A stretch of DNA of 64,000 nt from Cysteiniphilum sp. JM-1 (GCF_008711525.1 NZ_VXKS01000006.1:1-64000); one strand, 5' to 3'. Numbered from the stretch's first letter, positions 40,617 through 50,493 are shown. The notes: generated by a model from the sequence alone, not told the origin. Numbers and translations: made by a program.

Positions 40617-41252
40617 ATGTCACCAGAACATATTGCACTAATTCAACAATGGGGCTATTGGCTTATGTTTGGTGCGGCAATTATCGAAGGTGAAACTTTT
40701 TTAGTGCTAGGGGGTGTTGCCGCCGCCGCTGGTATGCTTGATTTGGGCTGGATTATCCTCTTATCGATTATTGGCTGCTTGATCCATGATTGTTTCTTGT
40801 TTTATTTAGGGCGCTATTTGGGTCCTAAGATTTTAAAGCGTAAACCCAATTGGCAACCGAAGATTGATCGTATTAGCCTGATGATTGATAAATATAATTT
40901 TTGGCTCATTTTAGGCTTTCGCTTTGCTTATGGCTTAAGAACGATTATTCCTTTTGCTTTGGGCATGAGTAAGATTAGCAATATTAAGTTTATGGTGTTT
41001 GATACCATTGGTGCCATTATCTGGGTGCTGGTGTTTTTACTAGGAGGCTATTACTTTGGTAATGCACTTGAGGTTATACTGCATAAACTATCGCTCACAC
41101 ATTTAGTGAAAGAGTATTGGCATATCTCAATTATTCTCTTGTTCCTCGTTCTATTTACGGTGAGCTTTTTACTGGTAAGGCTAAGGAAAAGGCGTGCACG
41201 TAAGAAGCAAGAAAAGCAAAGTAAACAATTAAAACTTGATATGGAAGTATAA
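40617..41252 (+). CDS. DedA family membrane protein
   Basis: A 211-residue polytopic membrane protein of the DedA/VTT family, thought to recycle lipid carriers or move phospholipids and to support membrane potential. Family features: EGETFLVLGGVAAAAGML, a conserved GCLIHDCFLFYLGRYLG, and FRFAYGLRTIIPFALGMSK with the key arginine. The basic C-terminal tail (RLRKRRARKKQEKQSK) is cytosolic. AATGAGG lies upstream of the ATG. The pilZ start is 1 base after its stop. Confidence 0.92.
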   Translation: MSPEHIALIQQWGYWLMFGAAIIEGETFLVLGGVAAAAGMLDLGWIILLSIIGCLIHDCFLFYLGRYLGPKILKRKPNWQPKIDRISLMIDKYNFWLILGFRFAYGLRTIIPFALGMSKISNIKFMVFDTIGAIIWVLVFLLGGYYFGNALEVILHKLSLTHLVKEYWHISIILLFLVLFTVSFLLVRLRKRRARKKQEKQSKQLKLDMEV

Positions 41253-41253
41253 T

Positions 41254-41562
41254 ATGCCAGCAATTGAAATCACCTTAGCCTCCAAGCAGGCAGCATTAGA
41301 AAGTTACTTACCTTTTGTTAAGCAAGGTGCACTAACTGTTTATCATAGTAATGCGCTTGATTTTGGGCAAGAGACCGAGCTTGTAGTGCGTTTGCCTGAG
41401 TTAAAACAAGAGTTAACCTGTAAATCAAAAGTGATCTGGATTTCGGCAGATGACTACCAAAATGACAAAAAATATGGCTTTCAGCTATTGGGTGATGCTG
41501 GCTTTGAAATCAACCAGATACTTGAGAATTATTTGGTGGGTATGATAAAGCATGACGAATAA
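41254..41562 (+). CDS. pilZ: PilZ-domain protein, type IV pilus assembly type
   Basis: A 102-residue PilZ domain. YLPFVKQGALTVYHSNALDF and KSKVIWISADDYQNDKKYGF match the PilZ protein of type IV pilus biogenesis. The RxxxR c-di-GMP signature is absent, as in Pseudomonas PilZ, which does not bind the nucleotide. ATG 41254 (GGAAG 6 bases upstream) is chosen over an in-frame start at 41236 that would overlap dedA. Likely cotranscribed with dedA. No other pilus gene is in the window. Confidence 0.8.
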   Translation: MPAIEITLASKQAALESYLPFVKQGALTVYHSNALDFGQETELVVRLPELKQELTCKSKVIWISADDYQNDKKYGFQLLGDAGFEINQILENYLVGMIKHDE

Positions 41563-41604
41563 GGCAAGTAAGATAGTTCCACTCAGATAAATAAAGGTGT
41601 GTGC

Positions 41605-42960
41605 ATGGCAAAGCCAAAAACAAATTATGTCTGCCAATCGTGCGGTGCAAGATCACCAAAGTGGCAAGGACAATGCCCTGATTGCTTGGAATGGAATACT
41701 TTAGTTGAAACTCAAATAAGCATCAAAAAATCAATAACCAACAAAGTGGGCTATGCCGCTGTTGAGGCAAAAGTACAAAAGCTCAATGAGGTTGCTTTAG
41801 CCGATTATCCACGCATTCATAGTCCATTTGCAGAATTTGATCGGGTGATGGGTGGCGGTATTGTGCCGGGCTCTGTAACCTTAATTGGTGGTGATCCAGG
41901 AATTGGCAAATCATCGATTTTATTGCAAATTATGACGGTGTTATCACAGACTCACACAGCGCTTTATATCACAGGTGAGGAATCACTCGAGCAAGTTGCA
42001 CTGCGTGCGCAACGCATGCAATTACCTAATGATAAACTACTGTTGATGAGCGAAACCAATGTAGAAGTGATTTGTCAGTATATCGAGACGCATCGCCCGC
42101 AATTAGTCGTTGTTGACTCGATTCAAACCATGCAGATTGAAGTTTTGCAATCAGCTGCCGGTGGTGTCGCTCAAGTCCGTGAATCAGCTAGCTTATTAAC
42201 GCAAACGGCTAAACGCTTAAATTGCGCGGTTTTTTTGGTTGGGCATGTGACCAAATCAGGTGAAGTTGCAGGTCCTCGAGTGCTTGAGCATATTGTTGAT
42301 AGTGTCATTTTTATCGAAGGGCAAACCGATGGGCGTTATCGTATGGTCAGGGCGATGAAAAATCGCTTTGGCGCGGTAAATGAACTCGGTGTTTTTGCGA
42401 TGACTGATAAGGGTATGCGCGAGGTTAAAAACCCATCAGCAATCTTTCTTAATCGCGCTGAGGATGATATCTCAGGCAGTGTTATTATTGCAATATGGGA
42501 GGGCACGCGTCCGATACTTGTTGAGGTTCAGGCGCTTGTTAGTGAAAACGGCTACGCTCAGCCTAAGCGTTTGGCATTAGGACTTGATCCTAATCGCTTA
42601 GCGATGTTATTAGCAATTATGCAGCGTCATTTAAGCGTGCAATTAAGTGATCACGATGTCTTTATCAATATCGTTGGTGGTATTAAGGTCAATGAACCCA
42701 GTATTGATTTGGCGATTATTGCCGTTATTCTCTCAAGCTTATATAACCGACCGATTGCCAAAGACTGGATTATCTTAGGCGAAGTAGGGCTCTCAGGAGA
42801 GATACGTGCGATTCCCTATGGTCAAGAGCGCTTAAGTGAAGCACAAAAGCATGGCTTTAAGCATGCGATTGTGCCACAGGGCAATATGCCAAAAAAAGAT
42901 ATTGGAATTGAAGTGCAAGCCATTAAGAAGCTTGATGAGTTGAAGGCAGTTTTGTTATAA
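41605..42960 (+). CDS. radA: DNA repair protein RadA
   Basis: Branch-migration helicase in recombination (RecA paralogue). The 451 residues show the N-terminal four-cysteine zinc finger (CQSCGARSPKWQGQCPDC), Walker A GGDPGIGKSSILLQ, the RadA-specific KNRFG motif, and a C-terminal Lon-protease-like domain (AQPKRLALGLDPNRLAMLLA). ATG 41605 (AAAGG 7 bases upstream) gives the family N terminus; a GTG at 41599 is less likely. Confidence 0.97.
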   Translation: MAKPKTNYVCQSCGARSPKWQGQCPDCLEWNTLVETQISIKKSITNKVGYAAVEAKVQKLNEVALADYPRIHSPFAEFDRVMGGGIVPGSVTLIGGDPGIGKSSILLQIMTVLSQTHTALYITGEESLEQVALRAQRMQLPNDKLLLMSETNVEVICQYIETHRPQLVVVDSIQTMQIEVLQSAAGGVAQVRESASLLTQTAKRLNCAVFLVGHVTKSGEVAGPRVLEHIVDSVIFIEGQTDGRYRMVRAMKNRFGAVNELGVFAMTDKGMREVKNPSAIFLNRAEDDISGSVIIAIWEGTRPILVEVQALVSENGYAQPKRLALGLDPNRLAMLLAIMQRHLSVQLSDHDVFINIVGGIKVNEPSIDLAIIAVILSSLYNRPIAKDWIILGEVGLSGEIRAIPYGQERLSEAQKHGFKHAIVPQGNMPKKDIGIEVQAIKKLDELKAVLL

Positions 42961-43046
42961 ATCATCATTAGACTTTTTAAGGCATTTTTTTTACTATACT
43001 GTTTTCTGCATATAAATGGAAAATCGCCAATGATGAGGTGGCATAG

Positions 43047-45218
43047 ATGTTAATAATACTAGGTGTAATCATTCTACTGATACTAATTGTTTTAGGCTCA
43101 TTATATATTTGGTCGAATAAAACCTTAATTGCCGTTATGCAGTTGAAAGAGCGTCAGCGTTATATGTGTAACTTCCACCATATCAACTATGTGCCGAATT
43201 TCAAACCGGCGGTGGTTATTAGTAATAATGTTAATTTATTTCTAGCGGTTTTATTGCAGCGAATTGCGCGACAAACAGTAACAGTGGTCATGGAATGCCA
43301 AAACCCGCCGTCAAAGTTAGTGGATTATTTGTTAAAAAGAACGGGTGTTACGATTATTTCACAATCCTTTTTGACCTCATGGAATAAAGAAGGGGTGCTT
43401 TTGGTATCTCAAGAACTTTATGCGGATGTAATAAAGCTCAACAATGAAATTATCCCCATGCAGGTGTGTGGCTTTGAATGCATTAAATATACGCGTGGGC
43501 GTAATGTGCCGCAGTGGCTGCATTTAAGCTTCTTTGAGCCAATTGGTATCGCGCTGACTAAAAAAGAGTTATCGGATCTTTTAGCAGAGAAAAATATCTA
43601 TGCCTGGGAGCGTTACATTTCCCTGATGCCATCGATTCCAGAGGTTTGGATTAAGCAAGCAAAGGCACGTAAGGGTAAAAAAGTCATTGCCGATTCAACA
43701 GGTGTTGAATTAAGTTCTGAGCGTTTATTGGTTGCAACGCTTGCGCTATCAAAATTACTTGAGCCAATTTTACGTGAACAGGAGCGTGTCGGTATCTGCT
43801 TGCCTCCGAGTGTTGGTGGGGCAATGGCATTAATGAGTGGCTTTGTACTTGGTAAAACACTGGTTAATTTAAATTATACAGCGTCTAAATCAGCACTTGA
43901 TGCGGCTATTTCTGAGTCCAATATCAAAACGATTATCACCTCAGGGCGCTTTATTGAGCAGTTAAAGAAAAAAGGCTTTTTCTTAGAGGAAGTATTTAGT
44001 AACTCAAAAATTATTCTTTTAGAAGACATGCGTCAGCAACTAGATAAATTTACTTTATTGAAGACTTTATTGCATGTGAAACTATCCTCTGCCGAGCAGT
44101 TGATTAATCACTATGTTACACGCGTGGCAACGGATCACACCGCAGCGATTTTGTTTAGTAGTGGCAGTGAGGGCAAACCTAAAGGTGTCGTGTTAAGTCA
44201 TAAAAATATTCTAGGCAATGTCAAACAATCAATGATTATCTTAGGTGCTAAATCGGATGACTCTATTTTAAGTATTCTGCCGATTTTCCATGCTTTTGGA
44301 TTAACAGCAACAACGATTTTACCGTTGCTTGAAGGCGTGTTTATGGTTTGTCATCCAGATCCTACCGATGCGGCGATGTTGGGTGAATTAGCAGATAAAT
44401 ATAAACCCACGATTCTCTGTGGCACATCAACATTCTTTAGAATTTACTCAAAAGCACGTCAGTTGACAGCTGAGCAATTCTCATCATTAAACTTCGTTGT
44501 TGCAGGAGCTGAAAAGCTTTTACCTGAAGTCAGAGCTATGTTTGAGAAAAAGTTTGACAAGATTATTTACGAAGGGTACGGCACAACTGAGTTAAGTCCC
44601 GTGGCAAGTGTTAATCAGCCAAATGAAGGCGATAAGATGAATAATAAAATTGGTACTGTCGGTAGTTCAGTGCCTGGTGGGCGCTTTATGATCATTGATC
44701 CTGAGTCAAAAGAAGAGTTGCCGATTGGTGAGGCGGGTATGATTACTTTTGGTGGGGTTAATGTTATGGAGGGTTACTTGCATAACCCACAAAAAACAGC
44801 AGAGGTTATTTTTAAGCGTCATCGCATTCGTTGGTATCAAACAGGTGACAAAGGCATGCTTGATGAAGAGGGCTATTTGACGATTTTGGATCGTTATTCA
44901 CGTTTTGCTAAACTCGGTGGCGAGATGGTCAGTTTATCTGCAGTTGAAGAAGAGGTTATGTCATTGTTAGGTGCGGATAATGAAGAGAATGAGATATTAG
45001 CTGTGGCTACACCTGATCAGAAAAAAGGAGAATGTATATCGCTTTTATATACCATGGCAATGGACGCTAGCGATATTAAGCAGCAAGTCAATAGCGCTAA
45101 GATAAATAATTTATTGAAGCCACAAAACTATTTCCAAGTCGATGCCATTCCAAAGTTAGGTTCAGGCAAAACTGATTTTAGTGCGGCAAAACACAAAGTA
45201 TTGGAGCTATTAAGGTAG
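43047..45218 (+). CDS. Acyl-activating enzyme (AMP-binding), Aas-like with degenerate acyltransferase half
   Basis: A 723-residue membrane-linked enzyme. One N-terminal transmembrane helix (residues 1-23) leads to about 170 residues arranged like the PlsC half of Aas, but with no HX4D motif that I can find. From about residue 220 on there is a complete AMP-forming ligase: ATP loop FSSGSEGKPKGVVLSH, IYEGYGTTELSPV, YQTGDKGMLDEEGYL and GSGKTDF with the catalytic lysine. Expected to activate fatty acids to acyl-ACP or acyl-CoA. The MFS gene 20 bases downstream recalls the lplT-aas pairing of lysophospholipid recycling, although the carrier is of another subfamily. Confidence 0.78.
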   Translation: MLIILGVIILLILIVLGSLYIWSNKTLIAVMQLKERQRYMCNFHHINYVPNFKPAVVISNNVNLFLAVLLQRIARQTVTVVMECQNPPSKLVDYLLKRTGVTIISQSFLTSWNKEGVLLVSQELYADVIKLNNEIIPMQVCGFECIKYTRGRNVPQWLHLSFFEPIGIALTKKELSDLLAEKNIYAWERYISLMPSIPEVWIKQAKARKGKKVIADSTGVELSSERLLVATLALSKLLEPILREQERVGICLPPSVGGAMALMSGFVLGKTLVNLNYTASKSALDAAISESNIKTIITSGRFIEQLKKKGFFLEEVFSNSKIILLEDMRQQLDKFTLLKTLLHVKLSSAEQLINHYVTRVATDHTAAILFSSGSEGKPKGVVLSHKNILGNVKQSMIILGAKSDDSILSILPIFHAFGLTATTILPLLEGVFMVCHPDPTDAAMLGELADKYKPTILCGTSTFFRIYSKARQLTAEQFSSLNFVVAGAEKLLPEVRAMFEKKFDKIIYEGYGTTELSPVASVNQPNEGDKMNNKIGTVGSSVPGGRFMIIDPESKEELPIGEAGMITFGGVNVMEGYLHNPQKTAEVIFKRHRIRWYQTGDKGMLDEEGYLTILDRYSRFAKLGGEMVSLSAVEEEVMSLLGADNEENEILAVATPDQKKGECISLLYTMAMDASDIKQQVNSAKINNLLKPQNYFQVDAIPKLGSGKTDFSAAKHKVLELLR

Positions 45219-45237
45219 TCTTAAAAATGGAGAGCTA

Positions 45238-46491
45238 ATGAAAGCAAAAACACTGACTGTTGCATGGCTTATATGGCTTGTTGCAGCAATATTCTATGCG
45301 CTAGATTATTTCCAGCATACCGCACCTAGTGTGCTTCTGGCACCAATTGCACATTCACTTAACTTAGATGTCAATCAAGTCGTTTCGGTGATGGCAATTT
45401 ATTTTCCGATTTATGCGATCGCCCAAATTCCTGCGGGATTGATGCTTGATCGCTTTGGTTGTAAATGGACATTATCATTATCCTGTCTTGTCATGAGTCT
45501 TGGAATTTTGGTATTTATCTGGGATCAATCCCTTAGCATGATGTGGGTAGGACGGATATTGATAGCGATTGGCTCGGCATTTGCTTTTTTAGGTGCTCTT
45601 AAAGTCGCATCTGATGTGTTACCGAATAATGTTTTCCCGATTGCAGTCGGTTTAACAAATACGATCGGGGTATTAGGTGGGATTTTTGGTCAGGTATTAC
45701 TGGCTTACTGGATTGAAAAGCTTACTTGGGAAGGTGCATTATGGCTGATTGGCTATATTGGTGTGATGTTTTCATTGGTGATTTATCTTTTTGTGCGCCC
45801 ACGTGAGTTTGTAACACACAAGGCAATCTCAAGAAAACTCTCAAAAGCGCATTTATACGTACTAAAGTCTAAAGATCTATGGTTAATCGCCATTTATGCT
45901 GGCATTATGGTTGGCACTGTAGTTAATGCTTTCTCAGAGCTTTATGATGTGGTGTTTTTACAATATACCTATCAGTTTGATGCAACGACTGCAGCATCGA
46001 TCAGTGCAATGATTTTTATTGGTATTGCCGTGGGCGGTCCCACGCATGGCATTGTTGCCCGTCTGACAAATTCAAAAAAAGCATGGATGGTTATCACAAA
46101 TGTCATGACGATTATTGTCTTTAGTCTGATTGTATTACTGCCTGATGTTTTTAGTATCAGCATGCTTTATGTGCTTTATTTTTTACTTGGTTTTTTTGTC
46201 TCAAGCATGCTACTAGCCTTTGCTGTTGTCGATGATATTTTCCCAAGTAAAGTGCATGGTACTGTTCTGGCGGTGGTCAATATGACGATTGGCTTGTCAG
46301 CTGCCCTTTTCCAGCATCTGGTTGATTATGTCAGTATGTGGATTAATGGTGGCGATTTAAAAGAAATTCATAACCCAAACGTTTTTACCGGTGCTTTTTT
46401 AGTGCTGTTGTTGCCTCTTTTCTTAAGTTTGATCTTGCTGATACTAACCAATGTCAAAGCAGGATTTGTGATGTTTCCTTTGAAAAAGTAA
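45238..46491 (+). CDS. MFS transporter, Pht-like
   Basis: A 417-residue major facilitator with 12 predicted helices. The start (AIFYALDYFQHTAPSVLLAP) and the loop between helices 2 and 3 (GLMLDRFGCKWTL) resemble the phagosomal transporter (Pht) carriers of Legionella, Coxiella and Francisella, which import amino acids or nucleosides. Substrate is unknown. GGAGAG lies 5 bases before ATG 45238, and the gene follows the acyl-activating enzyme by 20 bases, so the two are probably cotranscribed. A partial family A repeat follows. Confidence 0.8.
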   Translation: MKAKTLTVAWLIWLVAAIFYALDYFQHTAPSVLLAPIAHSLNLDVNQVVSVMAIYFPIYAIAQIPAGLMLDRFGCKWTLSLSCLVMSLGILVFIWDQSLSMMWVGRILIAIGSAFAFLGALKVASDVLPNNVFPIAVGLTNTIGVLGGIFGQVLLAYWIEKLTWEGALWLIGYIGVMFSLVIYLFVRPREFVTHKAISRKLSKAHLYVLKSKDLWLIAIYAGIMVGTVVNAFSELYDVVFLQYTYQFDATTAASISAMIFIGIAVGGPTHGIVARLTNSKKAWMVITNVMTIIVFSLIVLLPDVFSISMLYVLYFLLGFFVSSMLLAFAVVDDIFPSKVHGTVLAVVNMTIGLSAALFQHLVDYVSMWINGGDLKEIHNPNVFTGAFLVLLLPLFLSLILLILTNVKAGFVMFPLKK

Positions 46492-46520
46492 GTGATGATT
46501 GTATTTTTTTTACGAGCTTT

Positions 46521-46601
46521 ATTGCGTAAGCGTTGGCTGAGCGTGAGTCGAAGCCGTTTACTGCCACTAAATTTCCCTTCGACTTCGCTCAGAGAATGGT
46601 T
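46521..46601 (-). repeat. Partial family A repeat copy 3
   Basis: Holds GCGTAAGCGTTGGCTGAGCG, then TGAGTCGAAGCC, and, 26 bases on, CCTTCGACTTCGCTCAG. It matches only the central part of the full elements at 32901 and 50494 and lacks both ends. It lies between two convergent MFS genes. Confidence 0.65.
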
Positions 46602-46631
46602 GCTATTTTTTAATGATAATCAATGAGTGCA

Positions 46632-48158
46632 TTAATGATCCATGCTAAGCCCTGTATTAGCTGGCTTGCTTAGGAGCAAAATAAATGGAATTGAAATGGC
46701 GAGCAATAGATAAGATAAATAAGCGACGTCATTAAAGGCAATAATGTTTGCCTGTGTGTTGATTGTTTGTGCGACAACGCCTAATGTCGTTGGGTCTTGC
46801 GCGTGCCAGCCGGTATTTTGTAACCAAGTTTGATAATTTGGATTGGCGGGATTAATATTCTTTATCATATTATTCCAAGCGACTTGCGCTTGCTGGCTTA
46901 GTACGGTAATCATTACGGATGTGCCAACAGATGTACCTAAATTTCTAAAGAAACTAAACATACCACTGCCTTCGGCGAGATCTTGAGGGTGTAAGGTTTG
47001 CAAAGCCATTGTTGAAACGGGCACAAAGAAAAAGCCCATGCCAATACCTTGGATAATGCCAGGGTAGGTTAAATTCCACGGATCACTCATTAGCGGAATC
47101 TGACCATATAGATAGTTGCCATAAGCGGTAAAAATAATGCCCAGTAAAATGATAATGCGTAAATCAATGCGTTTTGCTAAGGGAGCTATCAACATCATCG
47201 CTGCTGCTGCGGCAAGACCGCGAGGCATCATTAATTCACCTGAGAGCGATGCCGAGTAGTTCATAAACCCCTGCATTACTAATGGTTGTACGGTCATAAG
47301 ACCAAATATACTTGCAGTGTAAAAAACTAATAACATACAAGATGCCGCATAGTTACGATCTTTAAATAAATGAAGGTTTAAGATGTTTTTTGGATTAAAC
47401 CAACCACGGATAATGAAAATTAGACCCGTAATAACCCAAAATATTAGCATGGCAAGAATAAAGTGTGATGATAGCCAACCGTCGTTGTTACCGCGATCAA
47501 GAAAGATCTGTAAGGCGGCAATGGTTAATGCCATAAGCCCAAGACCGACCCAGTCAATATTCAGTTTCTCCCGCTTTGTTTCACGAATAAACATCAGTGC
47601 CATAACGATTGCGATAAGACATACAGGAACGTTAATATAAAAAATCCAGCGCCAATTAATCCAGTCAGTAATGTATCCCCCTAATGTGGGACCCAATACA
47701 GGCGCTGCCATAATGCCAACACCCCAAACTGCCATGGCTTTAACTTGCTCTTTAGGTGGGAAAGTGTCACGTAAGACATATTGCGATAGAGGGACTAAAG
47801 AGGCGCCAAAGATTCCTTGCATAATTCTAAAAAATACCATCTCGCCAAGAGAACTTGATAGACCGCAGAGTATTGAGAAAATCAAAAACCCAATGATGTT
47901 GATCAAAAGCAGTCGCCGCCGTCCAATAGTGCGCACGAAAAACCCAGTAAGTGGCATGCAAATCGCAGAAGATACGATATAAGAAGTCACAACCCAGGAT
48001 ATTTCTTCAGTGCTCGCACCAAGAGATCCTGCCATGTCGGGTAGGGCGACGTTAACAATGGTTGTATCAATAATCTCAATCATTGCTGCGAGCATCACGG
48101 TAATCGTAATTAACCATTTGGTTGTAGGAGAGATTGTTTGTTGTGTGGTTTGTGTCAT
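46632..48158 (-). CDS. DHA2-family multidrug efflux MFS transporter (EmrB-like)
   Basis: A 508-residue, 14-helix drug:H+ antiporter. The family motifs are IEIIDTTIVNVALPDMAGSL in helix 1, SYIVSSAICMPLTGFFVRTIG and motif C (GVGIMAAPVLGPTLGGYI). Most similar in layout to EmrB; no emrA or outer-membrane partner is adjacent, so the assembly partner must lie elsewhere or it works alone. Start ATG at 48158 gives the full first helix. Confidence 0.9.
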   Translation of the reverse strand: MTQTTQQTISPTTKWLITITVMLAAMIEIIDTTIVNVALPDMAGSLGASTEEISWVVTSYIVSSAICMPLTGFFVRTIGRRRLLLINIIGFLIFSILCGLSSSLGEMVFFRIMQGIFGASLVPLSQYVLRDTFPPKEQVKAMAVWGVGIMAAPVLGPTLGGYITDWINWRWIFYINVPVCLIAIVMALMFIRETKREKLNIDWVGLGLMALTIAALQIFLDRGNNDGWLSSHFILAMLIFWVITGLIFIIRGWFNPKNILNLHLFKDRNYAASCMLLVFYTASIFGLMTVQPLVMQGFMNYSASLSGELMMPRGLAAAAAMMLIAPLAKRIDLRIIILLGIIFTAYGNYLYGQIPLMSDPWNLTYPGIIQGIGMGFFFVPVSTMALQTLHPQDLAEGSGMFSFFRNLGTSVGTSVMITVLSQQAQVAWNNMIKNINPANPNYQTWLQNTGWHAQDPTTLGVVAQTINTQANIIAFNDVAYLSYLLLAISIPFILLLSKPANTGLSMDH

Positions 48159-48301
48159 GGGTATTAGCTTAAATCAAAAATCAGACTTTATTGTAAAGTG
48201 CTTTATTCTTGTTGTATAGCATGGAGCATGTTAATTAAAAAAACAAAATTTATTGAACTTAAAGCTTATAACAAGCATGTTTGCTTTTGTTTAAACAACT
48301 A

Positions 48302-48331
48302 CTGACGTCTTTTTGAAAAATTCGCTATACT
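48302..48331 (+). promoter_or_regulatory. Predicted sigma70 promoter of mlaA
   Basis: CTGACG (48302-48307) and TATACT (48326-48331) with an 18-base spacer, about 30 bases before the mlaA ATG. Confidence 0.45.
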
Positions 48332-48361
48332 CTTCTGCAACAGGAAAAAAATATATAAAAA

Positions 48362-49117
48362 ATGAAATATAAAGTAATTGCTCTTTTAGCAGTCGTCGTT
48401 TTAAGTGGCTGTGCCACCCAACAGAATCGGGATCCTTGGGAAGGTTATAACCGTGCTGTCTTTAAATTTAACCAAGTGACTTATGATTATGCCTTAATTC
48501 CAATGGCAAAAGGCTATGATTATGTTGTGCCTGATCCGGTACAGTTAGGGATTGATAATACCTATAATAATATTCTTGAGCCTGGACGCATTGCAAATGA
48601 CCTATTACAGTGGAATTTTGACTATGTATGGCGCGATACCGCGCGCTTTGTCGCCAATACCATTTTTGGTGTATTTGGTTTGTTTGATGTTGCTAAAAAT
48701 ATGGGATTACCACGTCGCGTACAAAACTTTGGTTTCACGATGGCAAAGTGGGGCTATCGTTACTCGCCTTATTTTGTGGTGCCAATTTTAGGGCCTAACA
48801 CTTTTGGTGGTTCAGCAGGCGATCTTGTTGATACTGTTTTTAATCCATTAAGTTATAATGCTGTTGCGCCAAGGCTGGTTAGTTGGAGTGCTTATGGTGT
48901 GTATAAGGCAAACGAAGGTGTTCAATACCTATCTTTATATGAAAAATTAATGAATAGCTCAATTGACCCGTATGTCGCGGCACGTAATGCGTACTTACAA
49001 AATTATGATTATAACTTGGATAAAACCTTGCAAATTAAGCCAAGCAATACTGCAAAAACTCAACATTTTGATAGCGATGCAGAAGTTTTAGATCTTCTTG
49101 ATCAACCGAGTAACTAA
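48362..49117 (+). CDS. mlaA: Outer-membrane lipid asymmetry lipoprotein MlaA (VacJ)
   Basis: Removes misplaced phospholipid from the outer leaflet of the outer membrane for retrograde transport. A lipoprotein signal ends in LSGC with the lipidated Cys17. The body has DPWEGYNRAVFKFNQ, the ILEPGRIANDLLQW segment, NTIFGVFGLFDVAKNMGL and GPNTFGGSAGDLVD, all typical. At 251 residues it is complete. The rest of the Mla system is not in the window. The maf start follows its stop directly. Confidence 0.96.
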   Translation: MKYKVIALLAVVVLSGCATQQNRDPWEGYNRAVFKFNQVTYDYALIPMAKGYDYVVPDPVQLGIDNTYNNILEPGRIANDLLQWNFDYVWRDTARFVANTIFGVFGLFDVAKNMGLPRRVQNFGFTMAKWGYRYSPYFVVPILGPNTFGGSAGDLVDTVFNPLSYNAVAPRLVSWSAYGVYKANEGVQYLSLYEKLMNSSIDPYVAARNAYLQNYDYNLDKTLQIKPSNTAKTQHFDSDAEVLDLLDQPSN

Positions 49118-49687
49118 ATGATTTATTTAGCATCACAATCTCCAAGGCGGGCAGAATTGCTGCGTCGTGAATCCATTGAGTTTAGCAAGTTTTCTGTAGA
49201 TATTGATGAATCTTCGTTAGCTAATGAAAAGCCGTTGATGTATCTAGAGCGAGTCGTGAAGGCAAAGCTTAAGGCGGCGTTAAGCATAAGGTCACTAGAT
49301 ATACCTGTTTTAGTTGCTGATACCATTGTTGTGATTGATGAAGAAATATTGCAAAAACCGATAAATTTTGAGGTGTTTTGTGAATATATGCATAAGTTAA
49401 GTGGATGCTGGCATCAAGTAATTACTGGTTTTGCCGTTGGTGATGGCGAGTCAGTATGTTATGAATATAGAATAACCGATGTACTGTTTGCATCATTGAT
49501 TGATGAGGAAATAAAGGATTATTGGCAGACGAATGAACCATGTGATAAAGCCGGTGGATACGCCATTCAAGGAATTGGTCAGCGCTTTGTCAAAGAGATA
49601 AAAGGTGATTTTGACAATGTCGTTGGCTTGCCAGTTAAAGAGGTCAAAAAAGTCTTAGCCAAATTTACATTTCCGCATACAAAGTAA
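49118..49687 (+). CDS. maf: Maf-family nucleoside triphosphate pyrophosphatase
   Basis: House-cleaning enzyme that hydrolyses non-canonical or pyrimidine NTPs. The 189 residues show the start IYLASQSPRRAELLRR, VLVADTIVVIDEEIL with the catalytic Asp, and CDKAGGYAIQGIGQRFVKEI with the metal/substrate site, then NVVGLPV. Whether it is the dTTP/UTP (YhdE) or m7GTP (YceF) type I cannot decide. ATG 49118 follows the mlaA TAA with no gap. Confidence 0.92.
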   Translation: MIYLASQSPRRAELLRRESIEFSKFSVDIDESSLANEKPLMYLERVVKAKLKAALSIRSLDIPVLVADTIVVIDEEILQKPINFEVFCEYMHKLSGCWHQVITGFAVGDGESVCYEYRITDVLFASLIDEEIKDYWQTNEPCDKAGGYAIQGIGQRFVKEIKGDFDNVVGLPVKEVKKVLAKFTFPHTK

Positions 49688-49752
49688 TGGATTATTGATA
49701 ATAACACTCGTAAACTGTTGCCCATTATTGATAAATGATCATTCTAAATTTT

Positions 49753-50490
49753 ATGGCAATTGAAAAATTTGAAGCAGAGTTAGTTGAATCAAAAGAGATT
49801 GCACCCAATGTTAAACACCTGACATTTAAAAAAGCAGATGGCAGTGCATTTAACTTTGTTCCTGGGCAGTTTATTACCTTCTTATTTGATCATGAAGATG
49901 GCAAAGTAAGGCGCCGTAGCTACAGTGTCGCAAGTATTCCTAAAGATACGGACTTGATTGAAATCGCCATTTCTTATGTTGATGGTGGTATTGCTTCAGA
50001 GCAATTATTTAACATGGGCGTGGGTGATAAGTTCAATGCTATGGGTCCTGCCGGGCGCCTAGTATTAAAGGATGGCGAGAAAATCCGTAAGCTTATTTTG
50101 GTAGGCACTGGCACGGGTATTGCGCCATATCGTGCGATGTTGCCAACGATTGAAAAAGCTTTAGCTGAAGATGTCAAAGAGGTTCATATATTGCTTGGTG
50201 TGCAGTATAAGGCAGATGCGATTTATGCAGAAGATTTCCGTCAGTATGCAAAAAAGATAAATTCGCTATACTTCAAAGCATGTTTATCTCGTGAACAAGA
50301 AACTTTAGCTATTGACGAGCAAAAAGGCTATGTGCAGCATGTGTTTGACCAATTGGATTTAATGCCTCAAGAAGACGTTGTCTACCTATGTGGTAATCCA
50401 AATATGATCGATGATGCGTTTGCTCTATTAACAGAGAGTGGCTTTGATGCTAAGCGTGTGCGCCGTGAGAAGTATATTTCATCGAATTAG
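49753..50490 (+). CDS. fpr: Ferredoxin/flavodoxin-NADP+ reductase (FNR family)
   Basis: Flavoenzyme that exchanges electrons between NADPH and ferredoxin or flavodoxin. The 245 residues have the FAD loop RRRSYSVASIP, the NADP loop LVGTGTGIAPYRAML and the late VYLCGNPNMIDDAF. I choose ATG 49753 because the protein then begins MAIEKFEAELV, the family form; ATG 49735 adds six residues, and neither has a clear ribosome binding site. A family A element is inserted directly after the stop codon, with the TAG inside the duplicated target. Confidence 0.9.
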   Translation: MAIEKFEAELVESKEIAPNVKHLTFKKADGSAFNFVPGQFITFLFDHEDGKVRRRSYSVASIPKDTDLIEIAISYVDGGIASEQLFNMGVGDKFNAMGPAGRLVLKDGEKIRKLILVGTGTGIAPYRAMLPTIEKALAEDVKEVHILLGVQYKADAIYAEDFRQYAKKINSLYFKACLSREQETLAIDEQKGYVQHVFDQLDLMPQEDVVYLCGNPNMIDDAFALLTESGFDAKRVRREKYISSN

Positions 50491-50493
50491 TGG

